A DNA stretch of 64,000 nucleotides. Source: Candidatus Zhuqueibacterota bacterium. GTDB taxonomy: Bacteria; Zhuqueibacterota; Zhuqueibacteria; Oceanimicrobiales; Oceanimicrobiaceae. The stretch is taken from positions 60,874 through 124,873 of the forward strand of contig JAJDAD010000090.1 of the NCBI GenBank assembly GCA_029262055.1. Direction: 5' to 3'. A model generated the notes under the pieces. The model searched no databases. It was not told where the DNA came from and worked only from the letters and a program-made list of their open reading frames with translations. A program made the position numbers and the translations under genes. Below are positions 46,686 through 55,177 of the stretch, in pieces (the first letter of the stretch is position 1; every line of letters begins with the position of its first letter).

Positions 46686-47867
46686 TCAAAAATTCCGCAC
46701 AAACTCCGCATAAAACGCCACTGCTTTGTGCAGATGTTCCACCGGGATACGCTCGTTCGGGGCATGCGCCCAAACTTCATCGCCAGGGCCAAAGCCGAGA
46801 GTGGGAATTCCATGCAATCCCATGATGCCGACACCGTTGGTTGAAAAGGTCCACTTGTCGACTTTTGGGTCGCTTTCAAATAGATTCTTGTAACTCTTAG
46901 CAGCGGCCTGGCATGCCGGGTGTCTTTCATCCAACGCCCAGGTCGGAAAATATGACTGCATGCTGTATTCGAGTCCGGTGTAGCTCGGCACTGTGTAGTC
47001 CGGAACCCAGGCTTTGGCTTCCGCTTTTTTGAAAGCGGGCAGATTACGGATCTCCTCGAGAGCGGATTCGATGGTTTCACCTGCGGTCAAGCGGCGATCG
47101 AGATGAATGGTACTGGCGTCGGCCACGGCGCATAACGAGGGCGAAGTGGAGCGCACGTCTGTCACCGTAATGCTGCCCTTGCCCAGAAACTCATCGTCTT
47201 TGAGGCGCGGATGCAGAGCTTCGATTTCAGCGATTATCCCGGCCATCTTGTAAATCGCGTTTACGCCACGTTCCGGCGCGGAACCATGGCACGAGACGCC
47301 TGCCGTTTGAACTTTCATTTCCAGACGGCCGCGTTGGCCGCGATAGATGTTCAGATTGGTCGGCTCGGTGATCAGGACGGCTTCAGGACGGAAGCCGCCT
47401 TCTTCGATAATGTACTTCCAGCACATCCCGTCAGTATCTTCTTCCATGATCGACGCAACCACCCACAGGGTCAGGTCTTCGGGCACGCCGATCTCCTTGA
47501 GCAGCTTGCCGGCATAGATTGCGCTGGTCAGGCCGCCTTTTTGGTCGCAGCTTCCGCGTCCGTAGAGGTCACCGTCAATGATTTCTCCTCCGGTCGGATC
47601 GACTTCCCAGTTGTCCAGGTTTCCGATGTCTACCACGTCGCAGTGGCCGTCAATCGCGAGCACACGTGGGCCGTTTCCGATTCTTCCGAATAGATTGCCC
47701 AGTGGGTCAACCTTGACTTCATCGTAACCGATGGCCAGCATTTCCTGCTTCATTCGTTCGATGACCGGACCTTCCTTGCCGCTGCCCAGCGGCAGCTTTA
47801 CGACATCACGCAAAAACTGAACGAGGTCGTCTTCCACTGCCTTTGCCATTTTCAAAATATCTGACAT
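46686..47867 (-). CDS. ygeY: YgeY family selenium metabolism-linked hydrolase (M20 peptidase fold)
   Basis: 393 residues. Metal ligands appear in AIDGHCDVVD (about 72-81), GRGSCDQKGGL (about 106-116), the catalytic glutamate pair in SIMEEDTDGM (about 145) and a late histidine in VWAHAPNERIP (about 370). The family is that of YgeY, a dinuclear zinc amidohydrolase whose gene co-occurs with selenium-dependent molybdenum hydroxylases. A deacylation or decarbamoylation of a diaminopropionate-type intermediate has been proposed for it. It is 38 bp after the PLP-enzyme gene, the same relation as ygeX-ygeY in E. coli. Confidence 0.93.
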   Translation of the reverse strand: MSDILKMAKAVEDDLVQFLRDVVKLPLGSGKEGPVIERMKQEMLAIGYDEVKVDPLGNLFGRIGNGPRVLAIDGHCDVVDIGNLDNWEVDPTGGEIIDGDLYGRGSCDQKGGLTSAIYAGKLLKEIGVPEDLTLWVVASIMEEDTDGMCWKYIIEEGGFRPEAVLITEPTNLNIYRGQRGRLEMKVQTAGVSCHGSAPERGVNAIYKMAGIIAEIEALHPRLKDDEFLGKGSITVTDVRSTSPSLCAVADASTIHLDRRLTAGETIESALEEIRNLPAFKKAEAKAWVPDYTVPSYTGLEYSMQSYFPTWALDERHPACQAAAKSYKNLFESDPKVDKWTFSTNGVGIMGLHGIPTLGFGPGDEVWAHAPNERIPVEHLHKAVAFYAEFVRNF

Positions 47868-47905
47868 TTGCTTTCTTCCTTATTTTTCTATGGTGTGAGC
47901 GGTTG

Positions 47906-49402
47906 CTAAAGGCCAACCCGTCGGTTGAAATCGGCGATCAGTTTATCTATTTGCTCAACCTGTTTCTGGATAGAAGTCCAATACTCCGGATAGTCGTACC
48001 ACTGTGCATTCAGCTCATCCAGTTCGCGGCCTTGCTGCTCGATCCAGGTGAAGTATTTGAGATTGTGGATTCTCTTGCGGTCCGGGTAGCTGAGTTCGAG
48101 CATGTGGTCGCTGGTAATCCCGAGAAGATAGCGATGGTAGTCTTTCATGGCGACAGCCCCGGAGTAGCCACCCTGTTCGTCACGCAACTCATCCACCCGG
48201 CTATGATACAGATCCATGGAATCAGTAAAAACAGTGAACACGAAGTCCTTTTCCGTCAGTTCATAATATTTGGCGAACTTGATGGCGGCCACCAGGTTGC
48301 CGAGACCGGAAATACCCAACAGGGGAAGACTTTCCAGTGCTGAGGAATCCAGGCCAAGCCCATGAAGGAATTCAACTCCGGAAGGCTCGTTGAACAGTCG
48401 TAGCGTATTCATACAGAATTCATCGTCCACGGCAATCACCAGATCCGTGTTGCGCACGTTATGAATCCATGGCACATGCTTGTCGCCAATGCCTTCGATG
48501 CGATGCCCGCCGTAGCCGTTTAGGAGCAGCGTGGGGCATTGCAGCGCCTCGGCGGCGGCAATCTTCGAAGAAGGAAAAACGCTCTTGAGGTAGTCGCCGG
48601 CCGCAATCGTACCGCCGGATCCGGTGGCGCTAATGTAGCCCGCGAACCGGTCGTCTTGCCCCATTTGCCCCTGCAAGACCTCTTCGATGGCACGCCCGGT
48701 GACATGATAGTGCCAGAGGTAGTTTCCAAATTCTTCAAACTGATTGAAGATTATGACATCATCGCGCGTCTTGCGCAGCTCCCAGCACTTGTCATAAATT
48801 TCTTTGACATTTGATTCGCAGCCTGGCGTGGCGATGACCTCTCCTGCAATTTGCTGCAGCCAGTCAAAGCGTTCGCGACTCATCTCTTCAGGTAAAATGG
48901 CTACGGATTCGCAGCCGAGTAGGGCAGAGTTGTAAGCGCCGCCACGACAGAAGTTGCCGGTGGAGGGCCAGACCGCTTTGTGCCGGGAAGGTTCAAATTG
49001 CCCTGTAACCAGACGCGGAGCAAGACATCCGAAACTCGCGCCGACTTTGTGCGCGCCGGTCGGAAACCACTTGCCGACCAGACCGAAGATGCGAGCTTTT
49101 ACGCCGGTCAGCTCCGGTGGAATTTCCAGGAAATTCACACCCTGGTAGGTACCGCCGGAATCGACCGGCTGGTTCTTCCAGGTGATGCGGAAGAGGTTGA
49201 CCGGGTCGACATCCCACAGGCCGACCGTCTTCAACTTTTCCCGGGTTGCGACCGGAACCTTTTCCGGGTCGATCATCTGCTCAAAAGTTGGGATGACGAT
49301 GTCGCGTTCGCGCGCCCGCTGAACTGTTTGGTTTAGCAGCTCTTCGTTGCTTGTAAGATCAATCATAAATCTTCCTTCATTAAGCGTCGCAGTGCCAGGC
49401 AT
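47906..49402 (-). CDS. Fold-type II PLP-dependent enzyme in the position of YgeX
   Basis: 498 residues, PLP-dependent. The Schiff-base lysine is in PTGAHKVGASFG (about 125-135), substrate contacts in PSTGNFCRGGAYNSA (about 160-175) and the phosphate-binding glycine loop in ISATGSGGTIAAGD (about 265-278). It belongs to the cysteine synthase/threonine dehydratase superfamily but its C-terminal 130 residues are not those of YgeX. By position next to ygeY it could do the job of 2,3-diaminopropionate ammonia-lyase, releasing ammonia and pyruvate. The start may also be at the internal ATG MIDLTSNEE (about codon 13). Gene order and 28 bp spacing to thrC suggest one operon. Confidence 0.82.
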   Translation of the reverse strand: MPGTATLNEGRFMIDLTSNEELLNQTVQRARERDIVIPTFEQMIDPEKVPVATREKLKTVGLWDVDPVNLFRITWKNQPVDSGGTYQGVNFLEIPPELTGVKARIFGLVGKWFPTGAHKVGASFGCLAPRLVTGQFEPSRHKAVWPSTGNFCRGGAYNSALLGCESVAILPEEMSRERFDWLQQIAGEVIATPGCESNVKEIYDKCWELRKTRDDVIIFNQFEEFGNYLWHYHVTGRAIEEVLQGQMGQDDRFAGYISATGSGGTIAAGDYLKSVFPSSKIAAAEALQCPTLLLNGYGGHRIEGIGDKHVPWIHNVRNTDLVIAVDDEFCMNTLRLFNEPSGVEFLHGLGLDSSALESLPLLGISGLGNLVAAIKFAKYYELTEKDFVFTVFTDSMDLYHSRVDELRDEQGGYSGAVAMKDYHRYLLGITSDHMLELSYPDRKRIHNLKYFTWIEQQGRELDELNAQWYDYPEYWTSIQKQVEQIDKLIADFNRRVGL

Positions 49403-49429
49403 TTCAAAGCGCCTGGTCTGTGACGATGG

Positions 49430-50677
49430 CTATTCTATCGCCGCTTCCACGTCCGCCAGAGAGTTTTGCACCAGCATGGGTTGTGCATCAATCGCCTTCA
49501 GGGCGCCGTCGATGTCTTTCAGGCCGTTGCCGGTGACCATGGCAACGACGCGGTCTCCTTCTTTGCAAACGCCGCTTTCAACCAATTTGCGCAGACCTGC
49601 GAACGCAGTAGCACCGGCCGGTTCAGCAAAAACTCCGACGGTCCGGGCCAGGTCACGCATCGCGCTCAGTATTTGTCCGTCGCTCACCGACACAAATCGC
49701 CCCTGCGATTCTCGCACCGCACGCAGGGCCTTGACTTGATCGCGCGGCACGCCGACCGAAATGCTATCGGCGACGGTTGCAGGAACGATGGGTTCACACT
49801 GGGTTGCGCCATTTTCCCAGGCTTTGACCAGCGGCGCACTGCCTTCGGCCTGCACACCAACGAGTTTGGGTAAACGGTCGATCAGTCCGAGGGCGTAAAA
49901 GTCCTGAAATCCCTTCCAGGTGCCCTGCAAAATGCAGCCGTCCCCCACCGAAACGAAAACGTAGTCCGGAACATTCCAATTCAATTGCTCGCAAATCTCC
50001 AGAGCGCCGGTTTTTTTGCCCTCCCCGAGATAAGGATTGATGGCAGTGCTGCGATTGTACCAACCCCATTTCTCCGCTGCCTGGCAACACAGGTCGAACG
50101 CTTCGTCGTATGTCCCGTCCACTTGAATCACTTTGGCGCCGTACAGCAGAAGCTGCGCCAGTTTGGCCTGAGGCGCGGTTTTGGGAACGAAAATGTAGGT
50201 CGGCAGTTTTGCCACCGCCGTAAAAGCCGACCAGGATGAAGCAGCGTTTCCGGTTGAAGCGGCGGTCACTACACGGGCGTCCTTCTCCAGTGCCTTGACG
50301 ACTGCAACTGAGCTTGCCCGATCCTTGAAAGAGGCGGTGGGGTTGCGCCCGTCGTCTTTAATCCAAACACCGCCCAGGCCCCATTCTTTTGCATGAGAGC
50401 CGGAATGGTAGAGCGGCGTCCACCCGACCGTAAGCCCTGGAATCAGGTCCGGGTTGCAGACCGGCAAGATCGGCAGATAGCGCCAGTGATCGCCACGGGG
50501 GTTTAGAGCAAAGCTGTCCCGGGCAATCTGTGCCGAAATCGATTTGTGATCGTAGAGGACATCCAGGGTCCCCAGAAGCGGACCGCACTTTGGACAGGTG
50601 TAATCGAGCTTTTCAGGGTTGTATTCAGACTGACAGGAAACACATTTGAGGATAAAAATTGCGGGTTTTGTTTTCAC
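49430..50677 (-). CDS. thrC: Threonine synthase-like PLP enzyme with N-terminal zinc ribbon
   Basis: 415 residues. N-terminal CVSCQSEYNPEKLDYTCPKC is a zinc ribbon (about 12-31). The PLP lysine is in PTASFKDRAS (about 113-122), the substrate serines in AASTGNAASSW and the phosphate loop in VSVGDGCILQGTWKG. This matches threonine synthase, which makes threonine from phosphohomoserine, but no other threonine genes are nearby and a second fold-type II PLP gene is adjacent. It may therefore act in the surrounding degradation cluster instead. The start is GTG and overlaps the stop of the upstream coiled-coil gene (GTGA). Confidence 0.87.
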   Translation of the reverse strand: MKTKPAIFILKCVSCQSEYNPEKLDYTCPKCGPLLGTLDVLYDHKSISAQIARDSFALNPRGDHWRYLPILPVCNPDLIPGLTVGWTPLYHSGSHAKEWGLGGVWIKDDGRNPTASFKDRASSVAVVKALEKDARVVTAASTGNAASSWSAFTAVAKLPTYIFVPKTAPQAKLAQLLLYGAKVIQVDGTYDEAFDLCCQAAEKWGWYNRSTAINPYLGEGKKTGALEICEQLNWNVPDYVFVSVGDGCILQGTWKGFQDFYALGLIDRLPKLVGVQAEGSAPLVKAWENGATQCEPIVPATVADSISVGVPRDQVKALRAVRESQGRFVSVSDGQILSAMRDLARTVGVFAEPAGATAFAGLRKLVESGVCKEGDRVVAMVTGNGLKDIDGALKAIDAQPMLVQNSLADVEAAIE

Positions 50678-51096
50678 ACTGCTTTTTTCTCAAGTTGCGT
50701 GATTCTCTTTTCATGATCATCGAGTTTTCTATCGTGCCGGCGGAACGTGTGCTCACCAGCCGCTTTTTCCGTGCTCGAATCACTTATCTGGCCAGACAAC
50801 CCGTCGATGGCCGTGAGTACCATGTTGAACTTATCATTCATCTCGGCAAACCTATCATCTATGTCGGAGAACCGAACACTCATCTCGGCAAACTTCCCGT
50901 TCATCTCACCACGGAGCTTCTGGATCTCCAACGTGTTCTTGCCAACCTGGTTGGCTGTCAGCTCGATACTGCCATCTACCCGTCCTATTTCCCTGAGAAA
51001 CTCCGCTTTCGAAACGAGCTTATCCAGCAATTCCTGCTTGGTTTCCAGGAGTTCTTTTTTGATTGCGTAATCGTTTTTCTCAGAGTTATTCACCAC
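50674..51096 (-). CDS. Hypothetical coiled-coil protein translationally coupled to thrC
   Basis: 140 residues, almost entirely helical, no signal peptide or membrane segment. Near residues 60-95 a short repeat MNGKFAEM, VRFSDIDD, RFAEMNDKF recurs with 7-residue spacing. The C-terminus is RITQLEKKAV. Its stop codon overlaps the thrC GTG start (GTGA). I recognise no family; short coiled-coil proteins with such repeats often occur beside restriction or PD-(D/E)xK-like genes, which is not the case here. Confidence 0.6.
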   Translation of the reverse strand: MVNNSEKNDYAIKKELLETKQELLDKLVSKAEFLREIGRVDGSIELTANQVGKNTLEIQKLRGEMNGKFAEMSVRFSDIDDRFAEMNDKFNMVLTAIDGLSGQISDSSTEKAAGEHTFRRHDRKLDDHEKRITQLEKKAV

Positions 51097-51398
51097 ATCA
51101 CCATGATTTTTGCCGACAAGTCAATACCTTATCGGAAGTACTGATTTTTTGAGAAACAAGCAACCAAAGATTGTAACTTTCAATTGAATTCCTGCACAGA
51201 AATATCGTGTTGAGTAGGCAACAAGATCGGGTATCCCAAGCGCCCATTCCTATCGCGCGCCATACGCCCTTCTATCATTAGCAGGTACAGCTCTGACACA
51301 ACATGCTACCGATTGTCGCCGCAATTGCGGCGACAAAGGACACTATCTGCGCGTAGCGCCTTCAGTTGCAAATGAACCCCCGTCCGGTAAGACCAGAT
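51097..51398. other. Gap containing a perfect 24-bp palindrome
   Basis: About 300 bp without a gene. TTGTCGCCGCAA/TTGCGGCGACAA at 51313-51336 is a perfect palindrome with no T run, located 60 bp after the stop of the outer-membrane protein gene. It could be an RNA hairpin that protects the 3' end, or an operator. Nothing else is seen. Confidence 0.6.
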
Positions 51399-52481
51399 CT
51401 ACCTGAATGTGAAGCCGACGCCAACGCTAGCAACCGGATAGTCCGAAAGTACATAGGTGCCGTACAGCCGTGCAATCAGTAACTCCAATTGTAGCCCAAC
51501 ATGAGCCCGCACCGAATTTGCACCTGTGAATGAAATGTTGACCGGGTCCTCAAAATCCTCAATAATCAACTGGCCAAAATTTGGACTGGCCAAATTGGTT
51601 TCTATGAGCGTGACGGGAAATCGGCCTTCCAGCTTTATGTCGAGCGACGAACGTTCGATGCCGACACCACCAAACAAGGTAAAGATGGCCAGTTTCCTGG
51701 AGGCGATGACCCCGAAGGTGAATGAGTTCGCCTCCACATCTACCTGTTGAAAGTCGTAGGAAGCCCCGGTCGAAACGGCATTCTGATCGGGCTCGATATT
51801 GAGATCGGCCTCAGCTTGAAATTGTGTAATGCCGAACATCACTGCCAGATCGAAAGGTAGAGTGCCGGTGAACGGCCAACCTGTAAGCTGATGTTTTGCG
51901 CCGATGCCGACCATTCTTATCCGCCCCACGTCGCTATCTATATTCACTTCCGGGAAATATCGCAGCATGATATCGGTGTTGGCAAACACCCCAACTGATG
52001 CCTGGATCATTGGGGATGGAACATACCGGAAGCCGACTCCTTCCGGCAGGCGGAACGACGCAACAACCTCTTCTACACCCGTAAACGGATTGTCCAGAAC
52101 CACATCAACTTGCGGGCCGGGGGTGTCATCCCCCACAACTGTTGGTGCAACAGGATTCTCGCCGGAGGCCAGACGCATGTTCTGTAAGCCAAGCGTGCCC
52201 ACATTAAATGTACGATCGCTCTCCGGCGCGAAGGCGAAGTTTCCGGAGACCGTCAGGTCGAACCCTAAGAATTGGTGCGTGCGTGCCGAAGTTGCCCAAC
52301 TGCTATTCAAATCCGCGCCAAAGCCGTTGCCGAAGGGTTCGAGATAAGCCTTAACTAACGTCTGCGCATCATCCACGCCGCCACGCAACAAATCGCCGAG
52401 GTTGCCGATTTGAGCAGAACCTGACGAAATCAGGAGACCAAACAAATGCACAAGGACCAGACTCTTAACCTTGTAATTCAT
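51399..52481 (-). CDS. DUF6588 family outer-membrane beta-barrel protein
   Basis: 360 residues with a signal peptide (about 1-23, cut near SGSAQ). The rest alternates in the manner of membrane beta strands and ends VGVGFTFR, a typical outer-membrane C-terminus with aromatic residue at the penultimate position. Blocks such as PLPEGVGFRYVP-like strands and LRYFPEVNIDSDVGRIRMVG match DUF6588 as I know it from Bacteroidota. Function is unknown. Its place between the coiled-coil gene and the xanthine dehydrogenase gene makes an uptake pore for the pathway substrate conceivable, but this is only positional. Confidence 0.72.
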   Translation of the reverse strand: MNYKVKSLVLVHLFGLLISSGSAQIGNLGDLLRGGVDDAQTLVKAYLEPFGNGFGADLNSSWATSARTHQFLGFDLTVSGNFAFAPESDRTFNVGTLGLQNMRLASGENPVAPTVVGDDTPGPQVDVVLDNPFTGVEEVVASFRLPEGVGFRYVPSPMIQASVGVFANTDIMLRYFPEVNIDSDVGRIRMVGIGAKHQLTGWPFTGTLPFDLAVMFGITQFQAEADLNIEPDQNAVSTGASYDFQQVDVEANSFTFGVIASRKLAIFTLFGGVGIERSSLDIKLEGRFPVTLIETNLASPNFGQLIIEDFEDPVNISFTGANSVRAHVGLQLELLIARLYGTYVLSDYPVASVGVGFTFR

Positions 52482-52606
52482 GATGTACCCCTCCTTAATT
52501 TAAATGATAGACTTCCATCCTCGAGTCCGATGGCACAACAGGAGACCGGGATATGGCAACATGCGCCAGACGTTGCTTTACGATGCCGACGCCGTACCTT
52601 CCCGAG

Positions 52607-55150
52607 TCATTTCATCGGCAGCTTATGACGCCTGACCCCATCAAATTGGTACAAAGCGTTGGCAACAGCGCCAGCAGTCGGCACCAGGCCGATTTCACCG
52701 ACACCTTTGGCGCCAAACGGTCCGTGCGGATCTTCGACTTCGACCCCGATCACTTCTATCTCGGGCGTTTCTTTCGCTCGCAGAATGCCGCATTTGCGCA
52801 GACGTGTGCTCTTGGGGAACCCGTTTTCCTGCACGAACTCCTCGGTCAACGCGTAGCCAAGCCCCATATGGATCGACCCCTCGATTTGGCCTTCAAACAG
52901 GGTAGGATTGATGATACGGCCGGCATCATGCGCGGCGATTACTTTTTCGACTTTTCCAGCCTCATTCAGGATGACGACCTGGGCAGCGTAGGCGTAGGAG
53001 TAGTGGGTTATCGGTTCGCTGGCAGAGGCCCCAAGCTTGGTGGTCCAGTCACAGATCCATTCACCGGCATACTCGCGACCTTCAAGCTCACTGAGCTTGC
53101 GAGTTTTCAGATCCTCTTTCAGTTTTTTACAAGCATCGATGATGGCGTGGCCCACCAGAGACGTTCCACGCGAGGCCGTGGTCATGCCGCATTCGGCGTC
53201 ATCGCTGGTCTCCACTCGCACTTCGATGATGCCGGGATCGACTCCGATTTCTTCACATAGCATCTGGACGGCCATGGTGTGCACGCCCTGGCCCATCTCG
53301 GTCCAGCCGTGCTCGATGATGATTCTTTCTGGAGATTCAATCACGACCTTGGCGCGTCCGATGTCGGGCATGCCGTTACCGATACCAGTGTTCTTGATGC
53401 CGCAGGCAAGCCCGGCATATTTTGCGTTCCGGAAAATTTCTTTGACATCCAGCAATGCTTTGCGCACGCCGGCCGCACGATTTACGACTTGACCGGTTGC
53501 GGTCCGCAAACCTTCTTCCACCGCGTTGTCATACCGGAATTGCCAGCGATCAAACTCGCCTTTCTCGCACAACTCATCGATCAGACTTTCGATGGCGAAT
53601 GTGACCTGATTGACACCAAATCCGCGCATGGCCCCGTTCGGGATATTGTTGGTATAAACGGCGCGGCTTTCCACGTCCACTACCGGAACGTAGTAAGCGC
53701 CGGTTGCGTGTCCGGCAGACCGCTCCAGCACTTTCATCCCGACGGAAGCATACGCTCCGGTGTCGCCGATAATCCGGGCTTTGACTGCAGTCAGTTTTCC
53801 CGCCTTGTTGCAACCGACCGCGTAGTCCATCCAAAGCGGATGCCGTTTCGGATGCATACGGATGGACTCATCGCGTGTCAAAGTTATTTTCACCGGACAT
53901 CTGAGTAGGTGAGCAAAAAGCGCGGCATGTCCTTGCACCGAAAGATCCTCTTTGCCCCCGAACGCGCCGCCGTTTGGCACGAGCACCACCTTGACTTTTT
54001 CAAGCTCAAGTCCCAAAATACCGGCGATTTGTTTCCTATCTTCGTAAACCCCCTGGCCTTGCGAAAAGACTTCGACGCCGTCGAACCAGGGCCGGGCGAC
54101 ACAACTCTCAGGCTCCATAAAACCGTGCTCGATGGTCTGGGTCTGATATAGTCCGGTCGCGACGAAGTCAGCTTTGGCCAGTTCAGCGTCCGCGTCGCCA
54201 CGCTTGATCATGGTTTCGGAGAGCAGGTTGCCCTTGTCATGCAATTGCGGTGCGCCGGGCTTGATGGCCTCGTGCGGATCGGTCAGGGGTGGCAAGATTT
54301 CGTACTCAACATTGATTAATTCGACAGCCTGGCGCGCGATTTCTTCCGTGTCGGCCACGACGCCGGCAACAACATCGCCGATGTAGCGTGTCTCTTCCCC
54401 GACCGCGACCATGGTCGGCCAGTCAGAGACGATCAGGCCGACGTGCCTTTTTCCCGGAATGTCCTTGGAGGTAACCACCGCACGGACTCCCGCAAGGGCT
54501 TCCGCGGCTGCCGCATCGATGACCAGAATTTTCGCCCGCGGGTGATCGCTGAACTTGAGTGCGCCAAACATTATTCCGTCAAACTTCATATCGCAAACAA
54601 ATGGGCGCTGGCCCAACACTACGGAACGGGAATCATATTTGTGGAGTCGCTCACCGATTTTGCCTGTCGACTTGCCGTTGGCAGGCAATGGCCCGTTTCT
54701 CAACAATTCTCCGGCACGCAGAATTGCCTGCTCTATTTTTTTGTAACCGGTGCACCGGCAAAGGTGGGGCGTGAGCGCCTTCTGCACCTCTTCTGCGCTG
54801 GGGTTAGCATTTTTGTCCAATAGCACTTTGCCCTGCATGACAATGCCGGGGATACAAAAACCACACTGAACGCCGCCTTCTTCCAAAAAGGAATCGGCGA
54901 ATATTTCCTGCGTTGCCTCGTCTAAACCTTCGATGGTGGTGACCGTACCGTCAACGACCTTTTCCATCGGCACAACACATGATAGTACCGCTTTTCCATT
55001 GAGCTCCACGACACAGCAACCACAGGCTGCCTGCGGCGCGCAACCATCTTTGGGTGAGATGATGTTTTCGTGCTCACGCAAATAAGTCAACAAAGAGAGT
55101 TGCGGATCGCCGGTAAACGTTCTATCGTAACCATTAAGGATAAACTGCAT
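52607..55150 (-). CDS. Selenium-dependent-type xanthine dehydrogenase (2Fe-2S plus molybdopterin domains)
   Basis: 847 residues. The N-terminal plant-type 2Fe-2S site has Cys37, Cys43, Cys46 and Cys58; the second cluster is in VQCGFC and HLCRCTGY (about 95-135). The molybdenum domain starts near 170 and shows QGQGVYEDRK, GGAFGGKE (about 385-392), and near the C-terminus GAKGVGEIG with the catalytic glutamate. There is no FAD domain, so electrons leave to another protein. The layout is that of selenium-dependent molybdenum hydroxylases (XdhD-like), which hydroxylate purines. It is 27 bp after ygfK and both are followed in the same direction by the pathway genes. Confidence 0.92.
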   Translation of the reverse strand: MQFILNGYDRTFTGDPQLSLLTYLREHENIISPKDGCAPQAACGCCVVELNGKAVLSCVVPMEKVVDGTVTTIEGLDEATQEIFADSFLEEGGVQCGFCIPGIVMQGKVLLDKNANPSAEEVQKALTPHLCRCTGYKKIEQAILRAGELLRNGPLPANGKSTGKIGERLHKYDSRSVVLGQRPFVCDMKFDGIMFGALKFSDHPRAKILVIDAAAAEALAGVRAVVTSKDIPGKRHVGLIVSDWPTMVAVGEETRYIGDVVAGVVADTEEIARQAVELINVEYEILPPLTDPHEAIKPGAPQLHDKGNLLSETMIKRGDADAELAKADFVATGLYQTQTIEHGFMEPESCVARPWFDGVEVFSQGQGVYEDRKQIAGILGLELEKVKVVLVPNGGAFGGKEDLSVQGHAALFAHLLRCPVKITLTRDESIRMHPKRHPLWMDYAVGCNKAGKLTAVKARIIGDTGAYASVGMKVLERSAGHATGAYYVPVVDVESRAVYTNNIPNGAMRGFGVNQVTFAIESLIDELCEKGEFDRWQFRYDNAVEEGLRTATGQVVNRAAGVRKALLDVKEIFRNAKYAGLACGIKNTGIGNGMPDIGRAKVVIESPERIIIEHGWTEMGQGVHTMAVQMLCEEIGVDPGIIEVRVETSDDAECGMTTASRGTSLVGHAIIDACKKLKEDLKTRKLSELEGREYAGEWICDWTTKLGASASEPITHYSYAYAAQVVILNEAGKVEKVIAAHDAGRIINPTLFEGQIEGSIHMGLGYALTEEFVQENGFPKSTRLRKCGILRAKETPEIEVIGVEVEDPHGPFGAKGVGEIGLVPTAGAVANALYQFDGVRRHKLPMK

Positions 55151-55177
55151 TCATTGTCTCCGCTTTGCAGGCCCGAG

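Noticed and set aside
53279..53908. 209-codon ORF antisense to the xanthine dehydrogenase gene
   Set aside because: Shadow frame of a strongly conserved gene; similar antisense ORFs occur over priA and the ABC permease.
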